Assembly: GCA_013180625.2 (NCBI GenBank)
Contig: SNVD02015926.1
Coordinates: 58,509 to 122,508, forward strand
Reading direction: 5' to 3'
DNA from: Boswellia sacra
Taxonomy: Eukaryota; Streptophyta; Magnoliopsida; Sapindales; Burseraceae
DNA length: 64,000 nucleotides
Part shown: positions 47,101 through 59,690 of the stretch, piece after piece
How positions within the stretch are numbered: the first letter of the stretch is position 1
How the letters are laid out: every line of letters begins with the position of its first letter
Notes under the pieces: model-generated
The model's database searches: none
Told to the model about the DNA's origin: nothing
The model's input: the letters and a program-made list of their open reading frames with translations, nothing else
Translations under genes and position numbers: made by a program

Positions 47101-50090
47101 CTTGAAAGAACTTATGATTGCTAGAAACTTATGAGTACCAAAGATGAAGATGAAGAAATCGATTAATCCAAAAGGGATGGCTGGGTTTTCAGGGATCGAT
47201 GGAGATAGTGATTAATCTCAAGACTGGTATTTGATTGTGACGAAGATGACGATGACAATGGAGATGGTGATGAATCTTGAAGACGATGGCAATGAAGAGG
47301 CGATGGCTTTTCAGAGAGACGACAAAGTGAGTTGGAGTTTTAAGAGGTGATAATGATCGATGGGCTTCTAGGGTTTGCAATATTTTTTCCTTTTATACTA
47401 AGTAATACTTGTCACAATTATTTTAATTATGACATAAAACTTAACCCGCCTTTTGTGTATTGTGACAGATATGGGTTTGACTCTAGTTGGGGTTTTCATA
47501 CTTGTCATTCTTTCAAGAACTGACATAAAATTAATGACACAAAAACCCTATTTTCTTATAGTGACAAGTGAGAGCTTCTTTGAAACAAAAGCAATTTATT
47601 TCAACAAATAAGCCTCTACAATTACTTCATTTGGATTTATTTGGATTATCAAGAACTCAAAGCCTTGGTGGAAAGTATTATGTTTTTGTTATTGTAGATG
47701 ATTACTCAAGATTCACTTTGGTTTTATTCTTGAAAACAAAAATGAGGCCACACAAGCTTTTTCAAAATTCATAAAAAGAGTCCAAAATCAAAAAGGGTAT
47801 TCTATTGTGTCCATTAGGAGTGATCATGGTGGTGAAGTAGATAATGTTGTATTTGAAAATCGTTGTGATGAAAATGGCTTTGAGCATAATTTTTTTGCAC
47901 CTAGAACTCTACAACAAAGTGGTGTTGTTGAGAGGAGAAATAGGACTATCCAAAAAATGGCTAGGACCATGTTACTTGAAAATAATTTGACAAAATATTT
48001 TTGGGTCGAAGCCGTAAATACCGCATGGTTTATAATCAATAGAGTCCATATTAGAGCTTTAATAAAGAAAACTCCTTATGAACTTTGGAAAGGGAGAAAA
48101 CCCAACATTAGACTTTTTAAAGTTTTTGGATGTAAATATTTTATTTTAAACACCAAGGATAACCTTGGAAAATATAATGCAAAAGGCGATGTTGGAATTT
48201 TCGTTGGCTACTCCAGCCATAGTAAAGCATATAGAGTTTTGAACAAAAAGACTTCCTCTATTGAAGAATCTATGCATGTTGAATTTGATGAAACTAATGT
48301 GATTTCTTCAAATAATTTAGATGATGATATTGTTGAGGTAGAAAGGGTAATCAAGGAATAGAGCTTGATGAAAAGAGCCAAGATGAATTTTCAACAAGAA
48401 AAGCTTGAAGAAGCAAATGATTCTTCCCTAGAATTACCAAATAAATGGAGGTACACAAAATCTCATCCTAAAGATCTCATTGTTGGCGAACCATCACAAG
48501 GTATGAGAACTATATCTTCTTTTATGAACTTTTGTAATCATTTTGCATTTGTCTCTCAATTTGAACCAAAATCTTTTAAAGAAGCCAAAAAATGACGAAA
48601 GTTGGATTTTGGCTATGCAAGAAGAATTAAATCAAATTGAGAGAAATCAAGTCTGAGAATTAGTCCTTAGACCCAAAAATCATTCTATTATAGGCACTAA
48701 ATGGATTTTTAGAAATAAAGTAGATGAAAATGGCACCATTATGAGAAACAAAGCTAGACTTGTTGCTCAAGGATAGAATCAAGAAGAATGTATTGATTAT
48801 GAGGAAACCTTTACACCGGTTGCTAGATTAGAATCAATTAGAATGTTGTGTGCATTTGCATTTTATAAAAATTTTACATTATACCAAATGGATGTCAAAA
48901 ATGCATTTTTAAATGGTTACATTAAGGAGGAAGTATATGTAGAGCAACCTCTTGGTTTTGAAAATCATGATTTTCCAAACCACATTTTCAAACTCAAAAA
49001 GGCACTTTATGGCTTGAAACAAGCACCAAGAGCATGGTATGATAGATTGAGTAAATTTCTTATTGACAATGGTTTTGAAAAGAAAAAAGTTGACACTACT
49101 CTTTTTGTCAAAACCACAAATGATGATTTATTAATTGTTCAAATCTTTGTTGATGATATTATATTTGGTGCTACTAATATTTCTATGTGTGAGGAATTTT
49201 CCAAGTGCATGCAACAAGAATTTGAAATGAGCTTAATGGGAGAATGAAATTTCTTCTTTGGACTTCAAATCAAGCAATCAATAGATGGGATCTTTATAAA
49301 TCAAGCCAAGTACACAAAAGATCTTCTCAAGAAGTTTGGCATGGATAATTCAAGAACATATAACACACTTATGGGTACCTTAACCAAGCTTGACAAAGAT
49401 GAGAAAGGAAAAGATGTTGAGGTAACAAACTATCAAGGTATGATTGGCTCTCTTTTGTATTTAACTGCTAGTAGACCCGATTTTGTGTTTAGTGTGTGTA
49501 TGTGTGTCAGATTTCAATCTTGTCCAAAGGAATCTTACCTTAAGGCTGTCAAGAGGATATTTAGATATCTTCTTAGAACCATAAATCTAGGTCTTTGGTA
49601 TCTTAAATGTGATAATTTTGATATAATTAGTTATTCTGATGCGAACTTTGTTGGATGTCTTCTTGGTAGAAAGAGCACTAGTGACTCTTGCCATTTTTGA
49701 GGACATGCATTAGTCTCATGGTTTAATAGGAAACAAAATTCTATTGCCTTATCAATCGCAAAAGTGGAGTATATTGTAGGAGGAAGTTGTTGTGCACAAG
49801 CTCTTTGGATGAAACAAATTTTAAAAGATTATGGTGTGGTATTTGATCATATTCCTATCAAATGTGACAATATAAGTGCCATCAACATTTCAAAAAATCC
49901 CATACAACACTCTAGGACTAAGCACCTAGAGATTAGACATAATTTTATTAGAGATCATGTGCAAAAAGGTAATATTTCTTTAGAATTTGTTCCTACCGAT
50001 AAACAATTAGCTGATATTTTTACTAAACCTCTTAGTCAAGATAGATTTGGTACTATTAGAAGAGAATTAGGCATGTTGGATATGTCTTAA
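44161..50090 (+). pseudogene. pol: Copia-C pol remnant (protease end, integrase, RT, RNase H)
   Basis: The first piece (44161-44434) has RCVIKDVSNN and the WLWHRRLGHASMD pre-integrase motif, then a stop. After the CACTA insert the integrase continues (47568-48361): Asp in HLDLFG, Asp in RSDHGGEVD, Glu in VVERRNRTIQ, so D,D,E is kept across a shift near 47760. RT motifs from about 48600 include a KARLVAQG block, [28 protein letters not shown] and the catalytic FVDD (phenylalanine in place of the usual tyrosine). RNase H (49341-50090) has SRPDFVFSV, SDANFVG, QHSRTKHLEIRHNF and LADIFTKPL, with a stop near 49698. Several stops and shifts make it inactive. Confidence 0.86.
44435..47563. mobile_element. 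CACTA (En/Spm-like) non-autonomous element in Copia-C integrase
   Basis: It begins CACTACAACAAAACCGGCC (44435) and ends TTTTCTTATAGTG (47563). Subterminal TGTCGG, ATATGTCG, GACATAAA and GTGACA words are mirrored at both ends. The host integrase frame (GKQVRAS) resumes right after 47563. The 3.1 kb interior (44600-47400) has no supported gene: mostly AT-rich, with an AG-rich stretch about 46480-46680 and a GATGGAGATGGTGATGA-like stretch near 47180-47290. The 3-base flanks (AAA, ACA) match at 2 of 3. Confidence 0.82.
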
Positions 50091-50130
50091 TTTTTCTATT
50101 ATATGATAATCCTTGAATGGTAGCATATGT

Positions 50131-50363
50131 TAAGGGGGAGAATATATTTAGGAGGAGTAGTTAATTCGATTACATCTTTTTGATGATAACAAAAGGGGGA
50201 GAAATGGTTGGATATTGGGAGAAATGGTTGGATATTGCCTATATTTATAACAATTGCCATCTTTTTGCTTATTCTTCATTTTAGATTCTTTTTTATTTTC
50301 ATTCTTGATTTAGATATTATTTTGAAGCAATCAATGGTTTGACATCATCAAAAAGGGGGAGGT
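50131..50363 (+). other. Copia-C polypurine-tract copies
   Basis: TAAGGGGGAGAATA (about 50131), AAAAGGGGGAGAAATGG (about 50192) and AAAAAGGGGGAGG (about 50350, directly before the LTR). Repeated tracts support Sirevirus membership. Confidence 0.75.
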
Positions 50364-52021
50364 TGTTAGCCCTAATGCTACATGATAATTTTGATGATAA
50401 CAATACACATTGATTCATTGAGGTATTACTAATATGTTTATTTGTGTGCAATAATAAGATCAATGAAATACTTGTAAAATCAAGAAGAGGCTTATTAAAA
50501 TGAAGTGAAAATGAAGTGTTGAAGCTAAGGAGAAGACTATATGTTAAAGGTACCAAAGTTTAAGAACAAGGTTTGATTCAAGGAATATGACACATGAGTA
50601 ATGTTCAATCAATTGATCATATATTTTTCTATAAATGTCCAAATGATGTGATTCTGGAGCCTTTAGAAATCTTACTCAATTAATAACATTTTATATGCTT
50701 TAAAGAAATTCAAATTTCAAGTGAAAGGCTGTCCAAATCATCATGCAAATTAAAGGACAAATAGAATCAGCTAAAATGAGCACTGAATGCTATTTTGAAC
50801 ATATCTTGAGCTAGAAATATCCAAATGACTTGATTTTTAATCCGTTGGAAAGACGATTCAATGGGGCACATTTTATATTTTTTTGAAGAAGTTCAAATTT
50901 CAAATGGAAGGCCAACATAATAATCATGCAAGTTGGTGGAATGACACAAGGAAGAAAAATCAACTAATATAAGCACTAAGTGGTCTTTTGTCCATATCTT
51001 AAGATAGAGATATCCAAATGACTTGATTCTTAATGTGTTGGAAAGCTTATTCAAATATGCAGATTTTTTATGTCTTAAAGAAATTCAAATTTCAAATGGA
51101 AGGCTGACATAATGATCATGCAATTCGGTGGACCGACACAAGGAAGAAAAATCAACTAACATGAGCACTGAATAGTCTTTTGTCCGTTTGTTAAGATAGA
51201 GATATCCAAATGACTTGATTCTTAATGAGTTGGAAAGCTTATTAAATATGCAAATCTTTTATCCTTTGCATATTTTCAAATTGCAAATGAAACATTAACA
51301 AAAATGGCTGATAAAATTATGGTTTTTATGGTGGGCAGAAAATTTGGAGTTGGTGTCTTCACTTGATTAAGTTCATCTCATTTGCCTATAAAAGGAGCCC
51401 TTCTCTCATGCATTCAACAATAATCTATGAAGCAACAAATAAGAGAAATATCAACTTTAGGGAGTATTTATATTCTTTATCTACTCTTTGAGGAGAATTG
51501 TACTTTTATTATAAACAATTTTCTTTGTTCTTTTATTGTGGTGAGAGTGAGATCATTCTTGTAAAGGATAATAGTTATCCTTGAGAGAATTCTTGGTGTG
51601 GTGTTATCAAGAGTTAAACAATTGAGAGAACTCTTGGTGTGGTGTTATCAAGGGTTGAAGGAAGAAGTCTTGGCAAGGTTGTTCATCAAGCAAGTTGTAA
51701 AGAATTCTACAACTTAGTGGAAAGCCTAGCTTGTGGAGGAGCTAGGAGCCTGTGGACGTAAGCAAAGTTTGCCGAACCACGTAAATTGAGATTGCACTCT
51801 CTCTATCCCTATCCTCTTTAAATTTACTTGCATTTGTGATTGTTCATTATTATCATTCTCTTGATTCCATCTTAGATAACTTATAATTTAATCTTCATCA
51901 CCTTTATTCTCAAAGAAAGTGTGAACTAATTTTGATCTTTCAAGAAATGTTTTATAAATCCGTTTTTATAAATAAAAACCCAATTCACTCCTCCTCTTGG
52001 GTTGCTATACCTGGGTCAATG
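50364..52021 (+). repeat. Copia-C 3' LTR
   Basis: 1,658 bp starting TGTTAGCCCTAATG and ending CCTGGGTCAATG, where relatives end GGGTCAACA. The terminal CA appears changed to TG. A GAGAGAA.TCTTGGTGTGGTG unit occurs twice near 51590-51650, matching the unit expanded in Copia-D. CATAG follows. Confidence 0.88.
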
Positions 52022-52026
52022 CATAG

Positions 52027-53439
52027 TATATGTGTTAACAATGAAAAAAGAGATGAAGTTATAAGATTGCATCAACAAACCATGATGGAAATAAAAATAC
52101 ATAGGTCAAATTATCAAAGGAAATCAAGAATAACGACCTTAACAATCATGTTAGGGAATTTCTAAATGAGGTCTTCAATATTGGTTCTTCCCTTTCTACA
52201 ACCAATTATTATTTAAAAAAATTTAAGTAATAGCTCTGGTAAGAACATACAAATGGAATAGCCTAAAATAATAATTTGCAAAAATAACAAAAAAGTAATT
52301 TAATATGAAACTATGTAGCAAGTATAAGAAAATAATTGTAGTCGGCAATTTATATATGAATGAGCATATTCAATTGGTTTCAACTTATTCAATTCAACCC
52401 TACTTAATGTATTTATTCAATACAATTAATTAATTAATCTATTGATTCAATTTAGTTTAATTCAAAAAATTAATTATACTAATGATTTATTCCATTAATT
52501 TAGTTTAATCAATTAAATAACTTTAAATAATTATTCAATCCATTATTCAGTGTAATTAATAATCTTATCCATTTTAATTTAATTTATTTCAATTCAATTT
52601 TATTAATTTAATTAAACAAATTTTTTTAATACAAACTAAATTTATTTTAATTGATTTAATACAAAAAAACCGAAAGCAATAAAACATTATTGAAACAAGA
52701 AAAGATAACATAAAAACAAAAAGAAGGGCATCGGAAAATTAAATCGAGAAATACTACTCACTATCCTCGATTAGCAATTAAGCATTTGCTTATAGATGGC
52801 AAAGCATGTTCTAACTACAATATTAATTTTCAATTATATGCAATTTCTTTGACTAACTAATCACATGGCGAAGAGAGAAAGAGATCTAATATAAGTGTTA
52901 TCTTATAGTATTTGTTTAACTGAAAATGAATTCAAACTAATAAAGACATGGTAGAGAGAGGTTGTTTTATGGCCTTATCACATGCTTTGCAGTATAATAA
53001 TACACATAAATTAGCTAAGGGACTTACCATCAAAGCAAAAAGTTTGGAAGGGCAATAACTGATTTCATGACCTACAGTATCAATAACTGATTTGTTTGGA
53101 GTATTCCTCATTGTCATATCAATACCTATATTCATTTGCGTTTTGTTGGTAAGGAATCAAATACTTTGCTTGCATATTACTGTAGATGCTTGATTTTTGG
53201 GGCTCGTTGATGAGTAGTGAGCAACAAAAAAAAAAAGACTAAAATATCCTCAAAATCAAAAGGAAGAGAGTTGAGAAGAAACAGATCAAAAGCTTTGAAA
53301 CTGACACATGAGTTTGAAAAATCATAGAAATTAATTCATAAGGAATTTTATGACGAGTTATATACCACCATGAAGCTACGGATGTCTAGTTTTCATAGAA
53401 TTTTGTAGATAACAAATCGAAGTTGAACCAAAAGAGTTA
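52027..53439. other. AT-rich intergenic DNA, no gene seen
   Basis: TTAATT-rich sequence (52380-52680) and scattered short frames without family features. It is the right-hand continuation of whatever Copia-C inserted into, probably the CACTA-like element starting at 42512. No matching CACTA right end was recognised. Confidence 0.5.
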
Positions 53440-54538
53440 TGTTTGATCAAACAAACGAAGGTTGGAGGGGGACAACACTGAAAAAATTCAAAATCAAGGG
53501 TTTTAGTGGGCCGCCACAGTCGGACCACCCGGCGTTCCTCCCATAGCTGGCCGATACTTTCCCCCCACGCCCTTGTTGCCCGCCTGCCACCACCCCCACC
53601 ACCCCCCCACCCCCCCTGTCGGGCCCCAATTTTTGAAAATTTTCAATTGAAACCTTCTATATTTGATTTTTGCTTCCTTTTTCAACTTTAACCCTTCACT
53701 ATATAAACACCCCCTCTCCTCACTTTCACTCACAGATAGAAATCTTCTCTTCTCCCTCTTGAAGACATACTTAAGAATTCAAGTAGTCTTTTATAGTTTA
53801 ATATTTTTTAGGCGTTCTATTCGTCTAAGCTCGAAACGAGTACGTCTTTAGAGCAGTTCTCTCTTTCCCCTCCTTTTTTCTTTTTTATTTTTTTTTTTTT
53901 TTGCTTTAGAATAAGCAAGTTTAGGTTTATGCATAGAATGAGCATGTTTGGTATTTATTTTTGTTCTTAGAAGTATGTTTAGGATTATTATGAAATGTTT
54001 TTATCTTTATTTGATTTACAAGGTGGAAATGCGTGTCAAGATAAGTCATTTTTCCTTCTTTTATTATAATCATATTTACGAGTTCAGTTTCTTTGTGAAT
54101 ACTTAGAAATATGCTTAAGAGCACATGTAATAGAATCTTGCATAGGAATACTTATAATTGCGTTGAATTGTGCTAGGAAATAGCACAAAATTAGGTAAGA
54201 ATTACCTTGATTGGTTGAAATTGCCATGTTTGCTTTGATTGCCTGAATTCGGCTAGAATTGCCTTGTTTTCTTTTAATTGATTGAATTAGGCTAGAAATG
54301 CCATGTTTAGGCTATAAATGTCAACATTCATTATAAATGTCAAGTCTAGGCAAGAATTGCCATAGTTAGAATTATCATTATCAGTGGAATTATGCTAGAA
54401 TAGCAATAGGTAGAATCACCATGATAGAATTATCAAATTAGGTAGAAGTACCATGATTTTAGTTCACGGCTTTGTGTACGATTTTAATTGATTTGTTTTA
54501 ATTGCAATGATTAGAATTTGATGAATGTATGAATATAT
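53440..54538 (+). promoter_or_regulatory. C-rich block with TATA-like sequence; possible promoter or LTR fragment
   Basis: 53505-53630 is unusually GC-rich, with a run of CCACC and CCCC words. It is followed by CTATATAAACACCCCC at about 53699 and then a CT-rich leader-like stretch. Downstream to 54538 there is no ORF, but GAATTAGGCTAGAA and AATTGCCATG words recur (54200-54480). The order GC-rich block, TATA box, CT-rich leader resembles a promoter. It could also be the U3-R part of an LTR. No paired copy is visible in the window. Confidence 0.35.
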
Positions 54539-54886
54539 TGTTGACCCAGGTATGGCAACCCAAGAGGGGGGGTGAATTGGGTTTTTATTTATAAAAACGG
54601 ATTTAGAAAACTTTTCTTGAAAGATCAAAATTATTTAAATCTTTCTTTAAGAACAAAGGTGAAGAAGATGAAAATATAATGCAATCAAGAGAATGCCAAT
54701 AAAGAACAATCACAAGTGCAAGTAAATATAAAGAGGATAGGGATAGAGAGAGTGCAAACTCAATTTATGTGGTTCGGCAAACCTTGCCTACGTCCACGGG
54801 CTCCTAGCTCCACGAGCTAAGCTTTCCACTAAGTTGTAGAATCTTTACAACTTGCTTGATGAACACCTCACCAAGACTTTTTCTTC

Positions 54887-55146
54887 CAACTCTTGATAAC
54901 ACCACACCAAGAGTTCTTCTTGATGAACAACCTCACCAAGGCAACTTCCTTCAACTCTTGATAACACCACACCAAGAGTTCTTCTTGATGAACAACCTCA
55001 CCAAGGCAACTTCCTTCAACCCTTGATAACACCACACCACGAGTTCTTCTTGATGAACAACCTCACCAAGGCAACTTCCTTCAACTCTTGATAACACCAC
55101 ACCAAGAGTTCTTCTTGATGAAAAAACTCACCAAGGAAAGAGTTCT
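54887..55146. repeat. 65 bp tandem repeat in the Copia-D LTR, about four copies
   Basis: CAACTCTTGATAACACCACA begins units at 54887, 54952, 55017 and 55082. The last unit is partial or diverged. The right LTR has a single such unit near 61477. Confidence 0.9.
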
Positions 55147-55909
55147 CTCAAGGATAACTTTTATCCTTTACAAGAAGATCTCACTCTCACCACAATACAA
55201 GACTAAAGAAAATTTTTACAACAAAAGTACAACTCTCTTCAAAGAGTAGATAAAGAATATAAAGGCTCTCTAGACTTGATATTTCTTTTGTTCTTTTTTT
55301 TTTTTGCTTGATAAAATGCTTGTCTTGCTCTTACTGAATACATGAGAGAATGGCTCCTTTTATAGGCAAATGAGATGAACTTAATCAAGTGAAGACACCA
55401 ACTCCAAATTTTCTGCCCACCATAAAAACCGTAATCTTGTCTGCCATTTTTGTCAATATTTCGTTTGAAATTTGAAAATATGCAAAACAAAAAAGATCTG
55501 AACAATTGAATAAGTTTTCCAACGCATCAAGAACCAAGTCATTTGGATATCTGTAGCTTAAGATATGGCCAAAACACCATTCGGTGCTCATGTGACTTGA
55601 TTTTTCTTCCATGTGTCAGTCCACCGACTTGCATGTGTATTATGTCGGCCTTCTGTTTGAAATTTGAATTTCTTGAAAGAATATGAAATCTGATCCATTG
55701 AATCATCTTTCCAATGCCACAATAATCAAGTCATTTGAATATCTATAACTCAAGATATGGATAAAACATCATTCGGTGCTCAAATGAGTTGACTTTTCTT
55801 CTCTGTGTCAGTCCACCGAATTTCATGTCAATTATGTCAGCCTTCCGTTTGAAATTTGAATTTCTTCAAAACATATGAAATGTGCTTCATTAAGTCCTCT
55901 TTCCAATTC

Positions 55910-55947
55910 CTGTCTCTTATACACATCTAGATGTGTATAAGAGACAG
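55910..55947. other. Tn5 mosaic-end junction adapter (assembly artefact)
   Basis: CTGTCTCTTATACACATCT (55910-55928) is followed directly by its reverse complement AGATGTGTATAAGAGACAG (55929-55947). These are two head-to-head 19 bp Tn5 mosaic ends, the junction adapter of tagmentation mate-pair libraries. The other LTRs have element sequence in its place. Confidence 0.96.
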
Positions 55948-56381
55948 CTCAAGATATGTCCAAAGGAGTATTCGGTGCTCATGTCAGCTGCTTTCATTTG
56001 TCTTTCAACTTGCATGATGATTTGGACAACCTTGCACTTGAAATTTGAATTTCATTAAAACATATGAAATGTTATAAATTGAGTAGCTTTCCAAAGGCTC
56101 AAGAATCACGTCATTTGGATATTTGTAGAGATATATATGACCAATTGATTGAACATTGCTCATGTGTCACATTCCTTGAGTCAATCCTTGTTCTTAAACT
56201 TTGGTGCCTTTCACATGTAGTCTTCTCCTTAGCTTCAACACTTCATTTTAATAAGCCTCTTCTTGATTTTAAAATTATTTCAATGATCTTACTCTTGCAC
56301 ATAAATAAACATTTTAGTAAATCTCAATTAATCAATGTGTATTGTTATCATCAAAATTATCATGTAGCCTTAGGGCTAACA

Positions 56382-56585
56382 ATCTCCCCCTTTTTGATGA
56401 TGACAAACCATTGATTGCTTTCAAATATATCTAAAATAAAGAATGAAAATAAAATAAAGAATAAACAAAAAAATGGCACTTGTTATGAATATAAGCAATC
56501 CAACTATTTCTCCCCCTTTTATTATCATAAAAAAGATGTAATCAAATTAACTACTCCCCATAAATATATTCTCCCCCTTAACATA
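56382..56585 (-). other. Copia-D polypurine-tract copies
   Basis: On the plus strand TCTCCCCCTTTTTG (56383), TCTCCCCCTTTTA (about 56510) and TCTCCCCCTTAAC (about 56570), with a weaker TACTCCCC copy near 56552. They mirror the tracts of Copia-C. Confidence 0.75.
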
Positions 56586-56620
56586 TGCTACCATTCAAAG
56601 ATTATCATATTAAAACAAAA

Positions 56621-58441
56621 TTAAGACATATCCAACATGCCTATTTCTCTTCTAATTATGCAAAATCTATCTTGACTAAGGGGTTTAGTAAATATATCAG
56701 CTAATTGTTTATCGGTGGGAACAAATTCTAACGAAATATTACCTTTTTGCACATGATCTCTAATAAAATGATGTCTAATCTCTATATGCTTAGTCCTAGA
56801 GTGTTGTATGGGATTTTTTGAAATGTTGATGGCACTTGTATTGTCACATTTGATGGAAATATGATCAAATACCACACCATAATCTTTTAAAATTTGTTTC
56901 ATCCAAAGAGATTGTGCACAACAACTTCCTACTGCAATATACTCGTCTTTCGCGGTTGATAAGGCAACAGAATTTTGTTTTCTACTAAACCATGAGACTA
57001 ATGCATGTCCTAGGAAATGGCAAGAGCCACTAGTGCTCTTTCTATCAAGAAGACTTCCAGCAAAGTCTGCATCGAAATAACTAATTAGATCAAAATTATC
57101 ACACTTAGGATACCAAAGACCTAGATTTATGGTTCCAAGAAGATATCTAAATATCCTTTTGACATCCTTAAGGTGAGATTCCTTTGGACAAGATTGAAAT
57201 CTAGCACACATACACACACTAAACATAATATCAGGTCTACTAGTAGTTAAATACAAAAGAGAGCCAATCAGACCTCGATATTTTGTTACCTCAACATCTT
57301 TTCCTTTCTCATCTTTGTCAAGCTTGGTTAATGTACCCATAGGTGTGTTATATGTCCTTGAATTATCCATGCCAAACTTCTTGAGAAGATCTCTTGTGTA
57401 TTTAGCTTGATTAATGAAGATCCCATCTATTGATTGCTTGATTTGAAGTCCAAGGAAGAAATTTAATTCTCCCATTAAGCTCATTTCAAATTCTTGTTGC
57501 ATGCACTTGGAAAATTCCTCACACATAGAGACATTAGTAGCACCAAATATAATATCATCAACATAGATTTGAACAATTAATAAATCATCATTTTTTGTTT
57601 AACAAAAAGAGTAGTATCAACTTTTTCATTTCGAAACCATTATCAATGAGAAATTTGCTCAATCTATCATACCATGCTCTTGGTGCTTGTTTCAAGCCAT
57701 AAAGTGCCTTTTTGAGTTTGAAAACATGGTTTGGAAAATCATGATTTTGAAAACCAAGAGGTTGCTCTACATATACTTCCTCCATAATGTAACCATTTAA
57801 AAATGCACTTTTGACATCCATTTGATATAATGTAAAATTTTTATAACATGCAAATGCACACAACATTCTAATTGATTCTAATCTAGCAACCGGTGCAAAT
57901 GTTTCCTCATAATCAATACCTTCTTCTTGATTGTATCCTTGAGCAACAAGTCTAGCTTTGTTTCTAATAATGGTGCCATTTTCATCTACTTTATTTCTAA
58001 AAATCCATTTATTGCCTATAATATAATGATTTTTGGGTCTAGGGACTAATTCCCAAACTTGATTTCTTTCAAATTGATTCAATTCTTCTTGCATAGCCAA
58101 AATCCAACTTTCGTCATTTTCGGCTTCTTTAAAAGATTTGGTTCAAATTGAGAGACAAAAGCAAAATGATTACAAAAGTTCTTAAAAGAAGATCTAGTTT
58201 TCATACCTTGTGAAGGTTCACCAATAATGAGATCTTTAGGGTGAGCTTTTGCATACCTCCATTCCTTTGGTAATTCTTGGGAAGAATCATTTACTTCCAC
58301 AAGTTTTTCTTGTTGAAGTTGTAATTCATCTTGGCTCTTTTCATCAAGCCTTGATTCCTTGATTTGCCTTTCTATCTCAACAATATCATTATCTAAATTC
58401 TTTGAAGAAATCACATTAGTTTCATCAAATTCAACATGCAT
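56621..58441 (-). pseudogene. pol: Copia-D reverse transcriptase and RNase H
   Basis: Reading down the minus strand, a linker (58441-58100) precedes RT (58100-57588) with [35 protein letters not shown] and [15 protein letters not shown] shift near 57600 breaks the frame just before the catalytic YVDD, which is intact within about 57540-57580. The last part (57526-56621) is a continuous 301-codon frame. It covers the RT thumb ([22 protein letters not shown]) and RNase H (DADFAGSLLDRKSTSGS, CDNTSAI, QHSRTKHIEIRHHF, LADIFTKPL). It is the best-preserved pol of this family in the window, with one main lesion in RT. Confidence 0.88.
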
Positions 58442-58563
58442 AGATTCTTCAATAGTAAGAGTCTTTTTGTTAAAAACTCTATATGCTTTACTATGGCTGG
58501 AGTAGCCAACAAAAATTCCAACATCGGCTTTTGCATCAAATTTTCCAAGGTTATCCTTGGTGT

Positions 58564-59690
58564 TTAAAATAAAACATTTACACCAAAAACTTTAAAAAAT
58601 CCAATGTTGGGTTTTCTTCCTTTCCAAAGTTCATAAGGAGTTTTCTTTATTAAAGCTCTAATATGGACTCTATTGATTATAAAGCATGCGGTATTAACGG
58701 CTTCGGCCCACAAATATTTTGGCAAATTATTTTCAAGTAACATGGTCCTAGCCATTTCTTGGATAGTCCTATTTTTCCTCTCAACAACACCATTTTGTTG
58801 TGGAGTTCTAGGTGAGGAAAAATTATGCTCAAAACCATTTTCATCACAAAGATTTTCAAATGCAACATTGTCTACTTCACCACCATGATCACTCCTAATG
58901 GACACAATAGAATATCCTTTTTGATTTTGGACTCTTTTTGCAAATTTTGAAAAAGCTTGTATGGCCTCATTTTTAGTTTTCAAGAATAATACCCAAGTGA
59001 ATCTTGAATAATCATCCACAATAACAAAAACATAATACTTTCCACCAAGGCTTTGAGTTGTTGATGGTCCAAATAAATCCAAATGAAGTAATTGTAGAGG
59101 TTTATTTGTTGAAATAAATTTCTTTTGTTTAAAAGAAGTTCTCACTTGTTTTCCAAATTGACAAGCATCACAAATCTTATCCTTTTCAAATTTTATTTTT
59201 GGAAGACCATCAACTAAATCATTTTTAGAAAATTTTTTAAATTATGTCCATGCTAGCATGACCTAACCTTCTATGCCATAACCAAGCATCATGATTAACA
59301 ATGAAACAATTTTCTACATGATCATTAACATCAATATCAATTGTATAAATATTACCACATCTATTACCAACAAATAATGTCTTATTGTTACTAACATCCT
59401 TAATCACACATCTATTAGGCTCAAAAGTAACAAAATATCCCTTATCACACAATTGACTAATGCTAATCAAATTCATGTTTTAAACCATAAACAAGCAAAA
59501 CATCTTTAATAATAGGTGAGGAAGGGTTACCAATATCACCATGTCCGATTACCCTTCCTTTGGCATTATCACCGAATGTCACATATCCTCCTTTCTTCAT
59601 GATTAATCTTGAGAACTTGGAGGCATCTCCGGTCATATGCCTTGAGCATCCACTATCTAAGTACCACTTGTGTTTCCCACTCCTTTGTCT
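58564..59690 (-). pseudogene. pol: Copia-D protease and integrase
   Basis: Protease remnants are at 59690-59480: a GGYVTFGDNAKGRVIGHGDI-like stretch follows the region of the DSG site, in broken frames. Pre-integrase (59476-59237) has LISISQLCDKGYF and WLWHRRLGHASMD. The integrase core (59145-58564) is open for 193 codons with Asp in HLDLFGPS, Asp in RSDHGGEVD and Glu in QNGVVERKNRTIQ, so the D,D,E triad is complete. It then goes out of frame near 58570. Confidence 0.87.

Larger units (their letters stand above)
43269..52021 (+). mobile_element. Copia-C, Sirevirus-like element with internal deletion and a CACTA insert
   Basis: CATAG is duplicated at 43264-43268 and 52022-52026. The left LTR (from 43269, TGTTAGCCCTAA) runs only to about 44160, where it joins protease/pre-integrase coding sequence. 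So the rest of the LTR, the primer site, gag and most of the protease are deleted. Integrase, RT and RNase H follow in order, split by a CACTA element at 44435-47563. Three GGGGGAG tracts precede the full 3' LTR (50364-52021). It is the same family as Copia-D and Copia-E. Confidence 0.87.
54539..56381 (-). repeat. Copia-D left LTR (3' LTR), expanded and carrying foreign adapter sequence
   Basis: 1,843 bp. It is longer than the 1,654 bp right LTR mainly because of extra 65 bp units at 54887-55146. It also contains a 38 bp sequencing-adapter insertion at 55910-55947. It ends ...AGGGCTAACA before TCTCCCCCTTTTTG. Confidence 0.9.

Noticed and set aside
53208..53217. GAGTAGTG as the right end of the CACTA-like element starting at 42512
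   Set aside because: The inward sequence does not match the left end beyond CACTA, and no subterminal repeats accompany it.
53447..53733. Gly-rich minus-strand frames resembling a glycine-rich protein
   Set aside because: They are the complement of CCACC/CCCC simple sequence, lack a plausible start context, and overlap in two frames.
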